Assembly (NCBI GenBank): GCA_963717695.1
Contig: CAVQWR010000003.1
Span: forward strand, 186,001 to 250,000
Length of the DNA stretch: 64,000 nucleotides
From: CAIWHR01 sp963717695
Lineage (GTDB): Bacteria > Pseudomonadota > Gammaproteobacteria > Burkholderiales > Casimicrobiaceae
Reading direction: 5' to 3'
Below are positions 8,428 to 17,004 of this stretch, piece by piece. How positions within the stretch are numbered: the stretch's first letter is position 1; each line of letters opens with the position of its first letter. The notes beneath the pieces were generated by a model. It was not told the DNA's origin. It ran no database searches and worked only from the letters and a program-made list of their open reading frames with translations. The position numbers and the translations under genes are program-made.

Positions 8428-8544
8428 GCGCCCCGCCGCCCGCGTGACGGGCCGATGTTAGAATCCGTCGCGAATTCTAGCAGGCCGCTCATGCGCGCGC
8501 CGCGGCATCGTCCCGCGCATTGCCGCGCCGCGCATTCCGTAATC

Positions 8545-9373
8545 ATGAGCCTCTACGCGATCGGTGACATCCAGGGCTGCCACGCCGAATTCTGCCGGCT
8601 GTTGGAGCTGATCGGCTTCTCGCCGCGCACGGATCGGCTGTGGCTCGTCGGCGACCTCGTCAACCGCGGTCCCGATTCGCTCGCCGTGCTGCGCGAGGTC
8701 AAGGCGCTGGGTGACGCCGCCGTCACGGTGCTCGGCAATCACGACTTCCATCTGCTCGACGGTCGCGGCCGGCCACCAGCGCGCGCATCGGCAGGACACC
8801 ATCGGTCCGATCCTCGACGCGCCGGACCGAGCCGAGCTGATCGACTGGCTGTGCGCACGACAGCTCGTCACGATCGAGGACGAGCGGCTGATGGTGCACG
8901 CCGGATTGCTGCCGGGCTGGACGCCCGCCACGGCGCTGATGCTGTCGCGCGAAGTCGAGGCGATGCTCCAAAGCCAGCGTGTCGGCGAATTTCTCGCATG
9001 CCTTTATGGCGACGAGCCCCGCACCTGGCGCGACGATCTCGAAGGCTTCGACCGGCTGCGCGTCGTCGTCAACGCGTGCACGCGACTGCGCTTCTGCAGC
9101 GCCGACGGCACGATGGAGCTTTCCGAAAAGCGCGGCCCCGACAGCGCGCCCGACGGCTACCTGCCGTGGTTCCTGCACCCGCAGCGCGCATCGGGCGGCG
9201 TGACGGTCGTGTGCGGACACTGGTCGACGCTGGAGCTGAAGCTCGCTCCCAACCTGCTGATGCTCGATTCGGGCTGCCTGTGGGGCGGCACGCTCACGGC
9301 GGTGCGGCTTGCGGATCGCCGGGTGTTCCAGGTTCCGGGGGTGTCCCCGGTGGCGCCAAAGCCGTTCGGATGA
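8545..9373 (+). CDS. apaH: Symmetrical bis(5'-nucleosyl)-tetraphosphatase, frameshifted
   Basis: ApaH hydrolyses Ap4A to two ADP. The N-terminal part (MSLYAIGDIQGC, GDLVNRGPDSL, LGNHDFHLL: the metallophosphatase ligands) is in one frame and the rest (AGHQRAHRQDTIGPILDAPD, VHAGLLPGW, VCGHWSTL, LDSGCLWGG) is in another. The frames join if one base is removed near 8757, giving a complete enzyme of the normal length of about 275 residues. I therefore treat it as one gene with a probable sequencing insertion. The last 80 bases overlap the convergent plsC gene. Confidence 0.85.
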
Positions 9374-10077
9374 TCGCTTCCGCCGCGCGCGAGAGCTCGC
9401 GCCGGTGGCGACCGTGCGCCGGCAGCGGCGCCGCGACGTGCACGTCGACCACCACGGCGCGCTCGGCGGTGAGGCGCCAGAAGGATTCCAGGATGCTCGT
9501 GTCGCCCACATAGGCGGCGGCATCCGTGTGCTCGCCCGCGGGCGTGCGATAGCGAATCGCCACCGGGACCACGTGCCCCTGCGCATCCACGATCGGCTGC
9601 AGCAGCGAGCCGTGGAAGGGCAGCAGCGAACGGCCGTCGGTGGTCGTGCCTTCGGGAAAGATCGCGAGCACGTCGCCGCGCGCGAGCGCCTCCGCGGCAC
9701 GCCGGTTCACCTTGTGCGTGTCGTGCCGGCGTGTGCGTTCCACGTAGAGCGTGCCGGCGCCGGTGATGAGCGGCCCCACGACCGGCCAGCGCCGGAGCTC
9801 GGCCTTCGCGACGAATCGCGCGGGCCGCGCCGCCAGCAGCACGAAGATGTCGAGCCATGAAATGTGATTGGCGACGATCAGGAAATTGCCCTCGACTCCG
9901 TCGAGCGCGTGGCCGTGCAGTCGTGCGTCGACGTTCAGCATCCGCAGGAGGCGCCGCGACCAGCGCTTCGTCAGCGCGTTGCGGCGCGGGGATTGCACGA
10001 TGCGGGAAGACCAGGACCGCAGTCGCGAGCCCCTCGGCCACGTGCGCGGCGACACGCAGTGACCGGATGACGCGCAT
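9294..10077 (-). CDS. plsC: 1-acyl-sn-glycerol-3-phosphate acyltransferase, frameshifted near the N-terminus
   Basis: Membrane acyltransferase that makes phosphatidic acid from lysophosphatidic acid. Signature motifs are present: NHISWLD (H-x4-D, catalytic), FVAKAELRRWPVVG and FPEGTTTDG (glycerol-3-phosphate site). The proper N-terminus, MRVIRSLRVAAHVAEGLATAV at 10077, is in a different frame from the catalytic domain. Removing one base near 10001-10006 joins them. The C-terminus overlaps the apaH 3' end by 80 bases. A pfkB-type kinase gene lies upstream in the same direction, 86 bases away. Confidence 0.82.
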
Positions 10078-10163
10078 CGGTAGCGGTGCCGGCCGCGGCA
10101 TCCGGGCTGCTCAGCCGCGTCGCGCGTGCCCGCTCGCGCGAGCGCGCGCGAAGGCCCGCGAAT

Positions 10164-11108
10164 TCACCAGGGATACTCGCCGAATGCGCCGTGATAGCGC
10201 GCCGCGACCGCGTCACGCCCGGCGCCGTGGTTCTGTCCGCCGCGGCTGCCGATCTTGATCGCCCCGAGGGTGGCCGCGAGACGACCCGTCCGCTCCCACT
10301 CCCAGCCTTGCGCAATGCCGTAGAGAAGCCCCGCGCGATAGGCGTCGCCGCATCCGGTGGGATCGACCAGCGCATCGGTCGGCAGGGCGGGAACGGTGAT
10401 CACCGCACCGTCCGTGTGAATGCGCGAGCCGTCGGCGCCGAGCGTCTCGATCACCGCGTCGACGCGCTGCGCGATGTCGGTCAGCGTGAGCCCGGTGCGG
10501 TCGCAGAGCAGGCGCGCCTCGTAGTCGTTGACGGCGAGAAAGCTCGCCGCGTCGATCATCTCGATCAGCTCGTCGCCGGAAAAGAGCGGCAGACCCTGGC
10601 CCGGATCGAAGATGAACGGGATCTTCGCGGCGGCGAACTGCTCCACGTGCGCGCGCATCCCGTCGCGTCCGTCCGGGGCGACGATGCCGAGCGCCACGTT
10701 CTCGACGTCGCCGACGCGATTCTGGTGCGACTCGTTCATCGCGCCGGGATGGAACGCCGTGATCTGGTTGTCGTCGAGGTCGGTGATGATGAACGCCTGC
10801 GCCGTGTAGCTGCCCGGCATCGTGCGCACACCGTCACGCGCGATTCCCAGCGTATCGAGGCGTTCGCGATACGGCGCGCCGTCGTCGCCGATCGTCGCCA
10901 TGATCACCGGTTCGCCGCCCAGCGCCTTGAGGCTGTACGCGATATTGCCGGCGCAGCCACCCCATTCGCGGCGCATCTCGCTGATCTGGAACGACACCGA
11001 AAGCACGTGTGTCTCGCCGGGCAGGATGTGGCGACCGAAGCGGTCGGGGAACACCATGATGGTGTCGTAGGCGAGCGAGCCGCAGATCAGCGTGCGCATG
11101 GAGGGCAT
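10164..11108 (-). CDS. PfkB/ribokinase-family carbohydrate (adenosine-type) kinase
   Basis: Sugar or nucleoside kinase of 314 residues. N-terminal GSLAYDTIM and the GGCAGNIAYSL substrate block (about residues 50-60) are seen, and near the C-terminus the PfkB signature 2, DPTGCGDAYRAGLLYG, with the catalytic Asp and the anion hole. Initiation could be at 11108 or at the second methionine (11099, MRTLICGS); neither has a clear ribosome site. The closest family members are betaproteobacterial 'carbohydrate kinase' proteins related to adenosine kinase. The substrate cannot be fixed from sequence. Confidence 0.85.
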   Translation of the reverse strand: MPSMRTLICGSLAYDTIMVFPDRFGRHILPGETHVLSVSFQISEMRREWGGCAGNIAYSLKALGGEPVIMATIGDDGAPYRERLDTLGIARDGVRTMPGSYTAQAFIITDLDDNQITAFHPGAMNESHQNRVGDVENVALGIVAPDGRDGMRAHVEQFAAAKIPFIFDPGQGLPLFSGDELIEMIDAASFLAVNDYEARLLCDRTGLTLTDIAQRVDAVIETLGADGSRIHTDGAVITVPALPTDALVDPTGCGDAYRAGLLYGIAQGWEWERTGRLAATLGAIKIGSRGGQNHGAGRDAVAARYHGAFGEYPW

Positions 11109-11208
11109 CGGGGATGTGGTGACCGGGAACGGAACAGCGCGCGAGTTTAGCAGGCCGCCGCCGCTCGAGGCGCGGACAGGACGACCGCGGGTACAGACGA
11201 CGCCGGGG

Positions 11209-11997
11209 CTACTTCGCCGTGGCGACGGCGAGGTACGGGTCGCGCCCGATCTCGCGCACGATGAACTGCTGGCGGCGCGACACCGGCAGCGTCTCCGCCA
11301 TGCCCTTCAGCAGCACCTCCCAGTGCGCGTCGCCGTCGTCGCTGACGCAGCGCTCGAAGCCGCGGATGAACTCGCGCGAGACGAGGCAGTTGCGGTGCAC
11401 GCGGACGAAACGGTGCCCGAACTCCTGCTCGAGCCGCGTCAGCGATTCCTCGAGCAGGTACTCCCGGTCGGCGGTGCGGATCGTGATGTACTTGAGCTCG
11501 GCCTTGAGGTAGACGATCTCGTCGACCGGCACCAGCACCACGCGGGAACGCTCGGTGACCGACAGGAAGCGCCGCGCGGAGGCCGGCAGCTCGTCCAGCT
11601 TCGACACGGAGACCGGCTTCAGACGCGGCACCTTCTGCAGTGCCGCGAGGAGGCGCTGCATGCGCACGGGCTTCATCAGATAGTCGACGGCGCTCACGTC
11701 GAACGCCTGCACCGCATGCTCGTTGTACGCGGTCGTGAAGATGACGACAGGCGGCTGCGCGAGCTTCAGCAGGTGGCGCGCGAGCTCGATGCCGTCCATT
11801 CCGGGCATGTGGATGTCGGTCAGCACAAGGTCGGCGGTCGTCGCCTGCAGGAGGTCGATCGCCTCCTGGCCGCCACCCGCCTCGCCGACCACCGCGAGAG
11901 GCAGCGCGGCGGCGCAGTCGTCGAGCAGGTCGCGCAGGCGTCGGCGCGCCGGTGCCTCGTCGTCGACGACCAGCACGCGAAGCGGCGGCTCAGCCAT
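11209..11997 (-). CDS. algR: LytTR response regulator, AlgR type
   Basis: Two-component response regulator of 262 residues. Receiver domain at residues 1-125, with acidic pocket VVDDEAPAR, phospho-acceptor Asp in LTDIHMPGMDG (about 62) and the Lys of YLMKPVR (about 112). LytTR DNA-binding domain at about 150-255 (IVYLKAELKYITIRT, HRNCLVSREFIRGFER). LytTR proteins bind direct repeats in promoters. It overlaps the end of the upstream sensor gene by 8 bases, so the pair is translationally coupled. AlgR regulates alginate and twitching in Pseudomonas; the regulon here is unknown. Confidence 0.9.
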   Translation of the reverse strand: MAEPPLRVLVVDDEAPARRRLRDLLDDCAAALPLAVVGEAGGGQEAIDLLQATTADLVLTDIHMPGMDGIELARHLLKLAQPPVVIFTTAYNEHAVQAFDVSAVDYLMKPVRMQRLLAALQKVPRLKPVSVSKLDELPASARRFLSVTERSRVVLVPVDEIVYLKAELKYITIRTADREYLLEESLTRLEQEFGHRFVRVHRNCLVSREFIRGFERCVSDDGDAHWEVLLKGMAETLPVSRRQQFIVREIGRDPYLAVATAK

Positions 11998-13105
11998 GGA
12001 CCATCCCTCGCCGGAGCGGCGCCTTCGGGTCGGCGGCCGGTGCGGTCGCGGCGTCGCGACGCTGGGCGACGTCGCCGCGCGCCGCCGCCGATTTCTCTGT
12101 GCGGTACGGAATGCGAAGGTGAACTTCGTACGCGTCCGCCTTGACCCTCGATTCCAGCGTGGCCTCGGCGTCGAAATGCAGCGCGAGACGCTCGCGCACG
12201 TTGGCCATCGCCATCTTGTTGCCGGCGTGGTGCTGGCCCCCCGTGACCCGGTACGGGTTGCGCAGGATCGCGTGGACATCGCCACCCTTGTAGAAGATGT
12301 TGACCGACACGATGCCGGGCTCGGTGAGCGGCTCGATGCCGTGGTAGACGGCGTTCTCGAGCAGCGGCTGCAGGATGAGCGGCGGCACCATCGCGTCCGC
12401 CGGCATGTTGTTGGTGTGCCACTCGACGACGAGGCGATCGCCGAGGCGGAGCTTCTCCAGCGCGAGATACTGCCGGCAGAGCTCGACTTCGTCGGCGAGC
12501 GGTGCGAGCCCGCGGTTGTCGCGCATCAGCACGCGGAAAAGGTCCGCCATGTCCTCGAGCGAGGTCTCGGCACGCCTGGGATCGGTGCGCACGAGGGACA
12601 GCACGGCATTGATGCTGTTGAACAGGAAGTGCGGCCGGATGCGCGCCTGCAGCGCCTGCAGCCGCGCTTCGGTGATCGCCGGCGAGAGCGCCCGGGCGCG
12701 GAGCCGGAAGTACGCGATCAGGCCCCACGCCGTCAGCAGCCCGAGCAGCACGGTGCGCAGCAGTCCACCCGGCTCCGGCACTTCATTGTGGCCGAGCAGC
12801 GTGTACACCGCGATTCCGGCGAGCACCGTCAGCGCCAGCAGCACGGTGACGCCCAGCGAATAGGTCTGGCGCGCGAGCCACGGCTGCAGCACGTAGAGCG
12901 CCGCGAGCATGATGAGGAGCTGCGGCTCGGCGACGGCGACCATGTCCGTCCACGCGAGGGGCCACGTGCGCAGGCTCGGGTCCCGCAGCAGCGCGGCCAC
13001 CGCGACCGCCCCGTTCACCGCGACCAGGATGCGCAGGATCGTTCCCAGATTGCGGAAGTCGGGCAGCGTCGGCGAAATCCCGTTTTGTCTTATAATCGAC
13101 CGCAT
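11990..13105 (-). CDS. algZ: LytS/AlgZ-type sensor histidine kinase
   Basis: Membrane sensor of 371 residues. Several hydrophobic helices lie between residues 20 and 150. The His_kinase domain has the phospho-accepting histidine in ARIRPHFLFNSINAVLSLV (about 175), followed by PPLILQPLLENAVYHGIEP (N box) and an HATPase region ending in AMANVRERLALHF. It lacks canonical HisKA motifs, as expected for the family. ATG at 13105 is chosen (MRSIIRQNGIS). It is divergent from argH, with a 189-base shared interval holding a TATAAT at 13091-13096 without a recognisable -35 box. Confidence 0.88.
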   Translation of the reverse strand: MRSIIRQNGISPTLPDFRNLGTILRILVAVNGAVAVAALLRDPSLRTWPLAWTDMVAVAEPQLLIMLAALYVLQPWLARQTYSLGVTVLLALTVLAGIAVYTLLGHNEVPEPGGLLRTVLLGLLTAWGLIAYFRLRARALSPAITEARLQALQARIRPHFLFNSINAVLSLVRTDPRRAETSLEDMADLFRVLMRDNRGLAPLADEVELCRQYLALEKLRLGDRLVVEWHTNNMPADAMVPPLILQPLLENAVYHGIEPLTEPGIVSVNIFYKGGDVHAILRNPYRVTGGQHHAGNKMAMANVRERLALHFDAEATLESRVKADAYEVHLRIPYRTEKSAAARGDVAQRRDAATAPAADPKAPLRRGMVHG

Positions 13106-13294
13106 AAAGCGTCGGCATGCAAGCTTCGTGCCGGATTTTCGCACGGCGGTTCGCTGGAAATCGCCGCGGTGGCCGCGTTATTTTCGGCAAGCGCCGGCGG
13201 GCACGCAAGCCCGGCGATTTTTCGACGTTATCCGCCCGGCCGGCGGACCCGCGCCCGTTCCGACTTCACGGTCCTTCAGGTTCGAGAGCTCCCC

Positions 13295-14707
13295 ATGTCG
13301 CATCCCGGAAAGCCGCACGATGCCTCGGCGCAGGGCTGGTCCGGCCGTTTCGCCGAGCCGGTGACCGAGGCCGTCAAGCGGTTCACCGCGTCCGTGGATT
13401 TCGACCGGCGGCTCGCGCAGGTCGACATTGCCGGCTCGCTCGCCCATGCGCGGATGCTCGCGGCCGTCGGCGTCCTTTCCGGCGAAGACCTCGCTGCCAT
13501 CGAGGCCGGCATGGCGACGATTCGCGGCGAAATTGAACGCGGAGCGTTCACCTGGTCACGCGACCTCGAGGACGTGCACCTCAACCTCGAGAAGCGGCTG
13601 ATCGCGCTTTCCGGCGACGCCGGCAAGCGCCTGCACACGGCGCGCTCGCGCAACGACCAGGTCGCGACGGACCTGCGACTCTGGCTGCGCGACGCGATCG
13701 ACGCGCTCGGCGTCAGGCTCACCGCGCTCCGCGCCGCGTTCATCGACCTCGCCCTGCGTCACGCCGACACGATCATGCCGGGCTTCACGCACCTGCAGAT
13801 CGCGCAGCCGGTCACCTTCGGCCATCACCTTCTCGCCTACGAGGCGATGCTCGCCCGCGACGCCGAGCGGCTCGCGGACTGCCGCCGCCGCGTCAACCGG
13901 CTGCCGCTCGGCAGCGCCGCGCTCGCCGGCACCGGATACCCGATCGACCGCGAGCACGTCGCGCGCGCGCTCGGCTTCGACGGCATCTGCACCAACTCGC
14001 TCGACGCGGTGTCGGATCGCGACTTCGCGATCGAATTCGCGGCGGCCGCGGCGCTCGCGATGGTGCACCTGTCGCGCTTCGCCGAAGAGCTGATCCTCTG
14101 GTGCTCGCCGGGGTTCCGGCTCGTCACGCTCGCCGACCGCTTCTGCACCGGCTCGTCGATCATGCCGCAGAAGAAGAACCCCGACGTGCCCGAGCTCGTG
14201 CGGGGCAAGACCGGGCGCGTGGTCGGCGGCCTCACCGGCCTCCTCGTGCTGATGAAGGGCCAGCCGCTCGCGTACAACAAGGACAACCAGGAAGACAAGG
14301 AGCCGCTCTTCGACATCGTCGACACGCTCGACGATTCGCTCGCGCTCCTGACCGACCTCGTCGCCTCCGGCATCACCGTCGACGTCGAGCGGATGCGCGC
14401 GATGGCGCGCGAAGGCTTCGCCACCGCCACCGATCTCGCCGACTATCTCGTGAAGAAGGGCCTGCCCTTTCGCGACGCGCACGAGGCGGTCGCGCGCGCC
14501 GTGCGCCATGCCGAAGCGAAGGGGGTCGACCTCGCCGATCTGCCGCTCGCGGAGCTTCAGTCGTTTGCGGGCGTCATCGGCGCCGACGTGTTCGCGGTGC
14601 TGACGCTCGACGGCTCCGTCGCCAGCCGCAACCACCCGGGCGGCACCGCGCCGGCGCAGGTGCGCGCCGCCGCCGCCGCCGCGCGCGCGGCGCTGCCGAA
14701 GCGCTAG
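13295..14707 (+). CDS. argH: Argininosuccinate lyase
   Basis: Last enzyme of arginine synthesis; it splits argininosuccinate into arginine and fumarate. The 470 residues include LHTARSRNDQVATDL near 110, TIMPGFTHLQIAQPV near 155 and the fumarase-superfamily signature GSSIMPQKKNPD near 285 with the catalytic serine. Length and N-terminus (WSGRF) are typical. ATG at 13295 selected; long upstream open frame is spurious. Divergent from algZ, an association often seen in this class. SemiSWEET follows 34 bases downstream. Confidence 0.95.
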   Translation: MSHPGKPHDASAQGWSGRFAEPVTEAVKRFTASVDFDRRLAQVDIAGSLAHARMLAAVGVLSGEDLAAIEAGMATIRGEIERGAFTWSRDLEDVHLNLEKRLIALSGDAGKRLHTARSRNDQVATDLRLWLRDAIDALGVRLTALRAAFIDLALRHADTIMPGFTHLQIAQPVTFGHHLLAYEAMLARDAERLADCRRRVNRLPLGSAALAGTGYPIDREHVARALGFDGICTNSLDAVSDRDFAIEFAAAAALAMVHLSRFAEELILWCSPGFRLVTLADRFCTGSSIMPQKKNPDVPELVRGKTGRVVGGLTGLLVLMKGQPLAYNKDNQEDKEPLFDIVDTLDDSLALLTDLVASGITVDVERMRAMAREGFATATDLADYLVKKGLPFRDAHEAVARAVRHAEAKGVDLADLPLAELQSFAGVIGADVFAVLTLDGSVASRNHPGGTAPAQVRAAAAAARAALPKR

Positions 14708-14741
14708 TCCCGCGTTTCTCCGTGTTCCGCATGCCCCGGCA

Positions 14742-15050
14742 ATGATTTCAGCGCAGGACGCCCTGGGGCTCGCCGCAGGCTCGCTCACGACGGTCGCGTT
14801 CGTGCCGCAGATCTTTCGCATCGTGAAGACGCGCTCGGCGCACGACATCTCGTGGTGGATGTTCGGCATCTTCTGCACCGGCATCGCGCTGTGGCTGTGG
14901 TACGGCATCCGCCTCGACGCGCTGCCGCTCATCCTCGCGAACGTCATCACGCTCGCGCTGGCGCTCGCGATCCTGTTTCTCAAATGGCGCTACGGCCGCG
15001 ACGCGCCACCCGCGCCGCACGTCGCCTCCCCACCGGAAAGGGACCGCTGA
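14742..15050 (+). CDS. SemiSWEET-family PQ-loop transporter
   Basis: Small membrane protein of 102 residues with three predicted helices and the PQ-loop motif in TVAFVPQIFRIVKTRSA (about residues 16-32), then SWWMFGIF and the second helix pair. SemiSWEETs form dimers that move sugars across the inner membrane; the substrate here is unknown. Its stop codon overlaps the ATG of the next gene by one base (TGATG), so the two are probably translationally coupled. Confidence 0.85.
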   Translation: MISAQDALGLAAGSLTTVAFVPQIFRIVKTRSAHDISWWMFGIFCTGIALWLWYGIRLDALPLILANVITLALALAILFLKWRYGRDAPPAPHVASPPERDR

Positions 15051-15928
15051 TGGACTCGAAGAACGTCGCATTTCTCGGACTGGGCGTGATGGGCTATCCG
15101 ATGGCGGGTCATCTCGCCCGCGCCGGCCATCGCGTCACCGTCTACAACCGCTCCGCCGAAAAATCCGCCAAGTGGATCGGCGAGCACGGCGGAAAGAGCG
15201 CCGCCACGCCGGCGGCCGCCGCCGCCGGCGCCGAGCTCGTCATGATGTGCGTCGGCAACGACGACGACGTGCGCGCGGTCGCGCTGGGCAGGGACGGTGC
15301 GCTCGCCGGCATGGCCGCAGGCGCGGTGCTGGTCGATCACACGACCGCGTCGGCGAGCGTGGCGCGCGAGGTCCACGCGGCGGCGAAGGCAAAGGGCGTC
15401 GGCTTTCTCGACGCGCCGGTGTCGGGCGGGCAGGCCGGTGCGGAGAACGGCAAGCTCACGATCATGGTCGGCGGCGAGGCCGACGTGTTCGCGCGGGCGG
15501 AGAGCGTGCTCGCGAACTATGCGCGCGCCGTCACGCTGATGGGGGCTTCCGGCAGCGGACAACTGACCAAGATGGTCAACCAGATCTGCATCGCGGGCCT
15601 CGTGCAGGCGCTCGCCGAAGGCATCAACTTCGCGCAGCGCGCCGGCCTCGACGCCGATCTCGTGCTGGACGTCATCGGCAAGGGCGCGGCGCAGTCGTGG
15701 CAGATGGACAACCGCGGCAAGACGATGGTCGCCGACAAGTTCGACTTCGGCTTCGCCGTCGACTGGATGCGCAAGGACCTCTCGATCTGCACGGCGGAGG
15801 CGCGGGCGAACGGCGCCGCACTGCCTGTCACCGCGCTGGTCGACCAGTTCTACGCTCGGGTGCAGGCGATGGGCGGGTCGCGCTGGGACACGTCGAGCCT
15901 GATTCGCGTGCTGCGCAACGCGAAGTAG
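15050..15928 (+). CDS. NAD(P)-dependent beta-hydroxyacid dehydrogenase (GarR/MmsB family)
   Basis: Protein of 292 residues. The Rossmann signature FLGLGVMGYPMAGHLARAGH starts at residue 6; DAPVSGGQAGAENGKL is the substrate-binding block near 120; the catalytic lysine is in GQLTKMVNQICIAGL near 170. The family includes tartronate semialdehyde reductase and 3-hydroxyisobutyrate dehydrogenase; which acid is used here cannot be told. The ribosome site GAAAGGGA lies before the ATG. Likely in one unit with the SemiSWEET gene, which overlaps it. Confidence 0.88.
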   Translation: MDSKNVAFLGLGVMGYPMAGHLARAGHRVTVYNRSAEKSAKWIGEHGGKSAATPAAAAAGAELVMMCVGNDDDVRAVALGRDGALAGMAAGAVLVDHTTASASVAREVHAAAKAKGVGFLDAPVSGGQAGAENGKLTIMVGGEADVFARAESVLANYARAVTLMGASGSGQLTKMVNQICIAGLVQALAEGINFAQRAGLDADLVLDVIGKGAAQSWQMDNRGKTMVADKFDFGFAVDWMRKDLSICTAEARANGAALPVTALVDQFYARVQAMGGSRWDTSSLIRVLRNAK

Positions 15929-16038
15929 GTCCGGCGGAATCGTCGCGGCGTGCGAGTTGGCGCCACGTGCGATCCTCGCAGCGCTGCGGCACGCTTGCGT
16001 CCGGCACCGCCTCCGAGCGTTCCGCCCGACGCCGCGGA

Positions 16039-16476
16039 TCAGCTTGGCGGCGGCACCGAATCGCCATCGACGATCAGGATCTCGTGCGTGATGCTCGCCG
16101 TCTTCGCGAGCATCTGCGTCGCCGAGCAATAGGTGTCGTGCGAGAGCCGCACCGCATGCTCGACGCGCTGCGGGTCGAGTCCGCGTCCGGCGACCGTGTA
16201 CTTGAAATGGACACGGGTGAACACGCGCGGCGGCGACTCGGCCCGTTCGGCCTGGGCCTCGACCACGCAATCGGCGATCGGCTGGCGCGCCTTCTTCAGA
16301 ATCGTGACCACGTCGTAGGCCGTGCACGCCGCGGCACCGGAGAGGAAGAGCTCCATCGGACGCGCGCCCATATTGCGCCCGCCCGCCTCCGGTGCCCCGT
16401 CGGCGACGAACGCGTGCCCGCTGCCCGTCTCGACGACGAAGCTCACGTTCTCGATCCATTTGACCCTGGTCTTCAT
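16039..16476 (-). CDS. OsmC family protein (YhfA-like)
   Basis: Protein of 145 residues of the OsmC/Ohr fold. One conserved cysteine lies in LFLSGAAACTAYDVV near residue 51 and a second in HDTYCSATQMLAK near 117, matching the thiol pair of the superfamily; OsmC/Ohr members reduce organic hydroperoxides. The early MGARPMELFL segment is more like the YhfA subgroup, whose substrate is unknown. It converges on the dehydrogenase gene and is divergent from the candidate small RNA and rplM. Confidence 0.85.
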   Translation of the reverse strand: MKTRVKWIENVSFVVETGSGHAFVADGAPEAGGRNMGARPMELFLSGAAACTAYDVVTILKKARQPIADCVVEAQAERAESPPRVFTRVHFKYTVAGRGLDPQRVEHAVRLSHDTYCSATQMLAKTASITHEILIVDGDSVPPPS

Positions 16477-16670
16477 CCGCGGCCTTTCTTTGCCCCACGC
16501 CCTTGCGCGCCGGTCGTTCCCGGACTCGGAAAGGCAGTTTCCGAAGTCGAATCTAGATAGTGAGCGCTCACCTCTACCGCGTCGATCGCCCCCGCAATCG
16601 ACGCATTGTCCAACCGGTTCGCGTGGGCCGCAAGTTGCCTTGTGCGATGCAATATGAGAGCATATGCACG

Positions 16671-16779
16671 TCGGCAGTCCCGGAGATTTCCAAGTCTCCC
16701 CTGCCGGCCAATTCCACCCTTCCTCCTCCTAGGGCGGAATCCTCCGAGCGCGGCCTGCAAGGGCCGCGCTCTTTTTTTC
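16671..16779 (+). ncRNA. Candidate three-hairpin small RNA with UCCUCCUCCU loop
   Basis: Three consecutive stem-loops on the plus strand. Hairpin 1: CGGCAG (16672-16677) pairs with CTGCCG (16701-16706) and inside it GGAGA (16682-16686) pairs with TCTCC (16695-16699). Hairpin 2: CCACCCT (16714-16720) pairs with AGGGCGG (16731-16737), one mismatch, exposing the loop TCCTCCTCCT. Hairpin 3: an intrinsic terminator (16747-16779). A C/U-rich anti-Shine-Dalgarno loop plus terminator is the architecture of many trans-acting small RNAs. No strong promoter was found upstream (weak TTGTGC/TATGCA at 16640/16663), so the 5' end is uncertain. No known RNA family was recognised. Confidence 0.5.
16747..16779 (+). 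terminator. Intrinsic terminator of the candidate small RNA
   Basis: GAGCGCGGCC (16747-16756) pairs perfectly with GGCCGCGCTC (16763-16772) across a six-base loop, followed by seven T residues. It has no protein-coding gene on the same strand immediately upstream, which is why a non-coding transcript is inferred. Confidence 0.88.
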
Positions 16780-16919
16780 GATTTTTCGGGGCGGCGAAGG
16801 CATGGACGAAAACGTCGAAAACCCGACCATTGCACTGCAATATTCCGCGTTCCACGCGCCGGCGATTGTACGGCCGTTGACCGGGCCCGGGCCGCGGCTC
16901 GGCCAGACCCCGCCGCGCC

Positions 16920-16949
16920 TTGACCACGTCGGCAAAAATCCATTATCAT
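16920..16949 (+). promoter_or_regulatory. Sigma-70 promoter of rplM-rpsI
   Basis: TTGACC at 16920-16925, an 18-base spacer and TATCAT at 16944-16949, five of six matches in each box. Transcription would begin near 16956, giving a leader of about 50 bases before the rplM ATG. Confidence 0.75.
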
Positions 16950-16959
16950 GCAAGACTTT

Positions 16960-16995
16960 GCTGAATCTTCAGCCCGGGAACGAAAGTGCGCCGGG
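16960..16995 (+). promoter_or_regulatory. Possible ribosomal-protein autoregulatory leader of rplM
   Basis: Two adjacent stems fill the short leader: GCTGAA (16960-16965) with TTCAGC (16968-16973), then CCCGG (16973-16977) with CCGGG (16991-16995) around GAACGAAAGTGCG. L13 operons commonly carry a leader that binds L13. That this is such an element is inference from position and structure only. Confidence 0.35.
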
Positions 16996-17004
16996 TACGC
17001 CTTC

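Larger units (their letters stand above)
16477..17004. other. Long intergenic region upstream of rplM
   Basis: This 528-base interval contains no convincing protein-coding gene. It holds a candidate structured small RNA ending in a strong intrinsic terminator (16671-16779), about 140 bases without recognised content, then the rplM promoter (16920-16949) and leader hairpins. Confidence 0.6.

Noticed and set aside
13081..13100. TATAAT at 13091 as a firm argH promoter
   Set aside because: No acceptable -35 box at 16-18 bases and no extended -10; recorded only as a possibility in the algZ entry.
16580..16780. Known housekeeping RNA (4.5S, 6S or tmRNA) before rplM
   Set aside because: The conserved SRP tetraloop block, the 6S central bubble layout and the tmRNA tRNA-like ends are not present.
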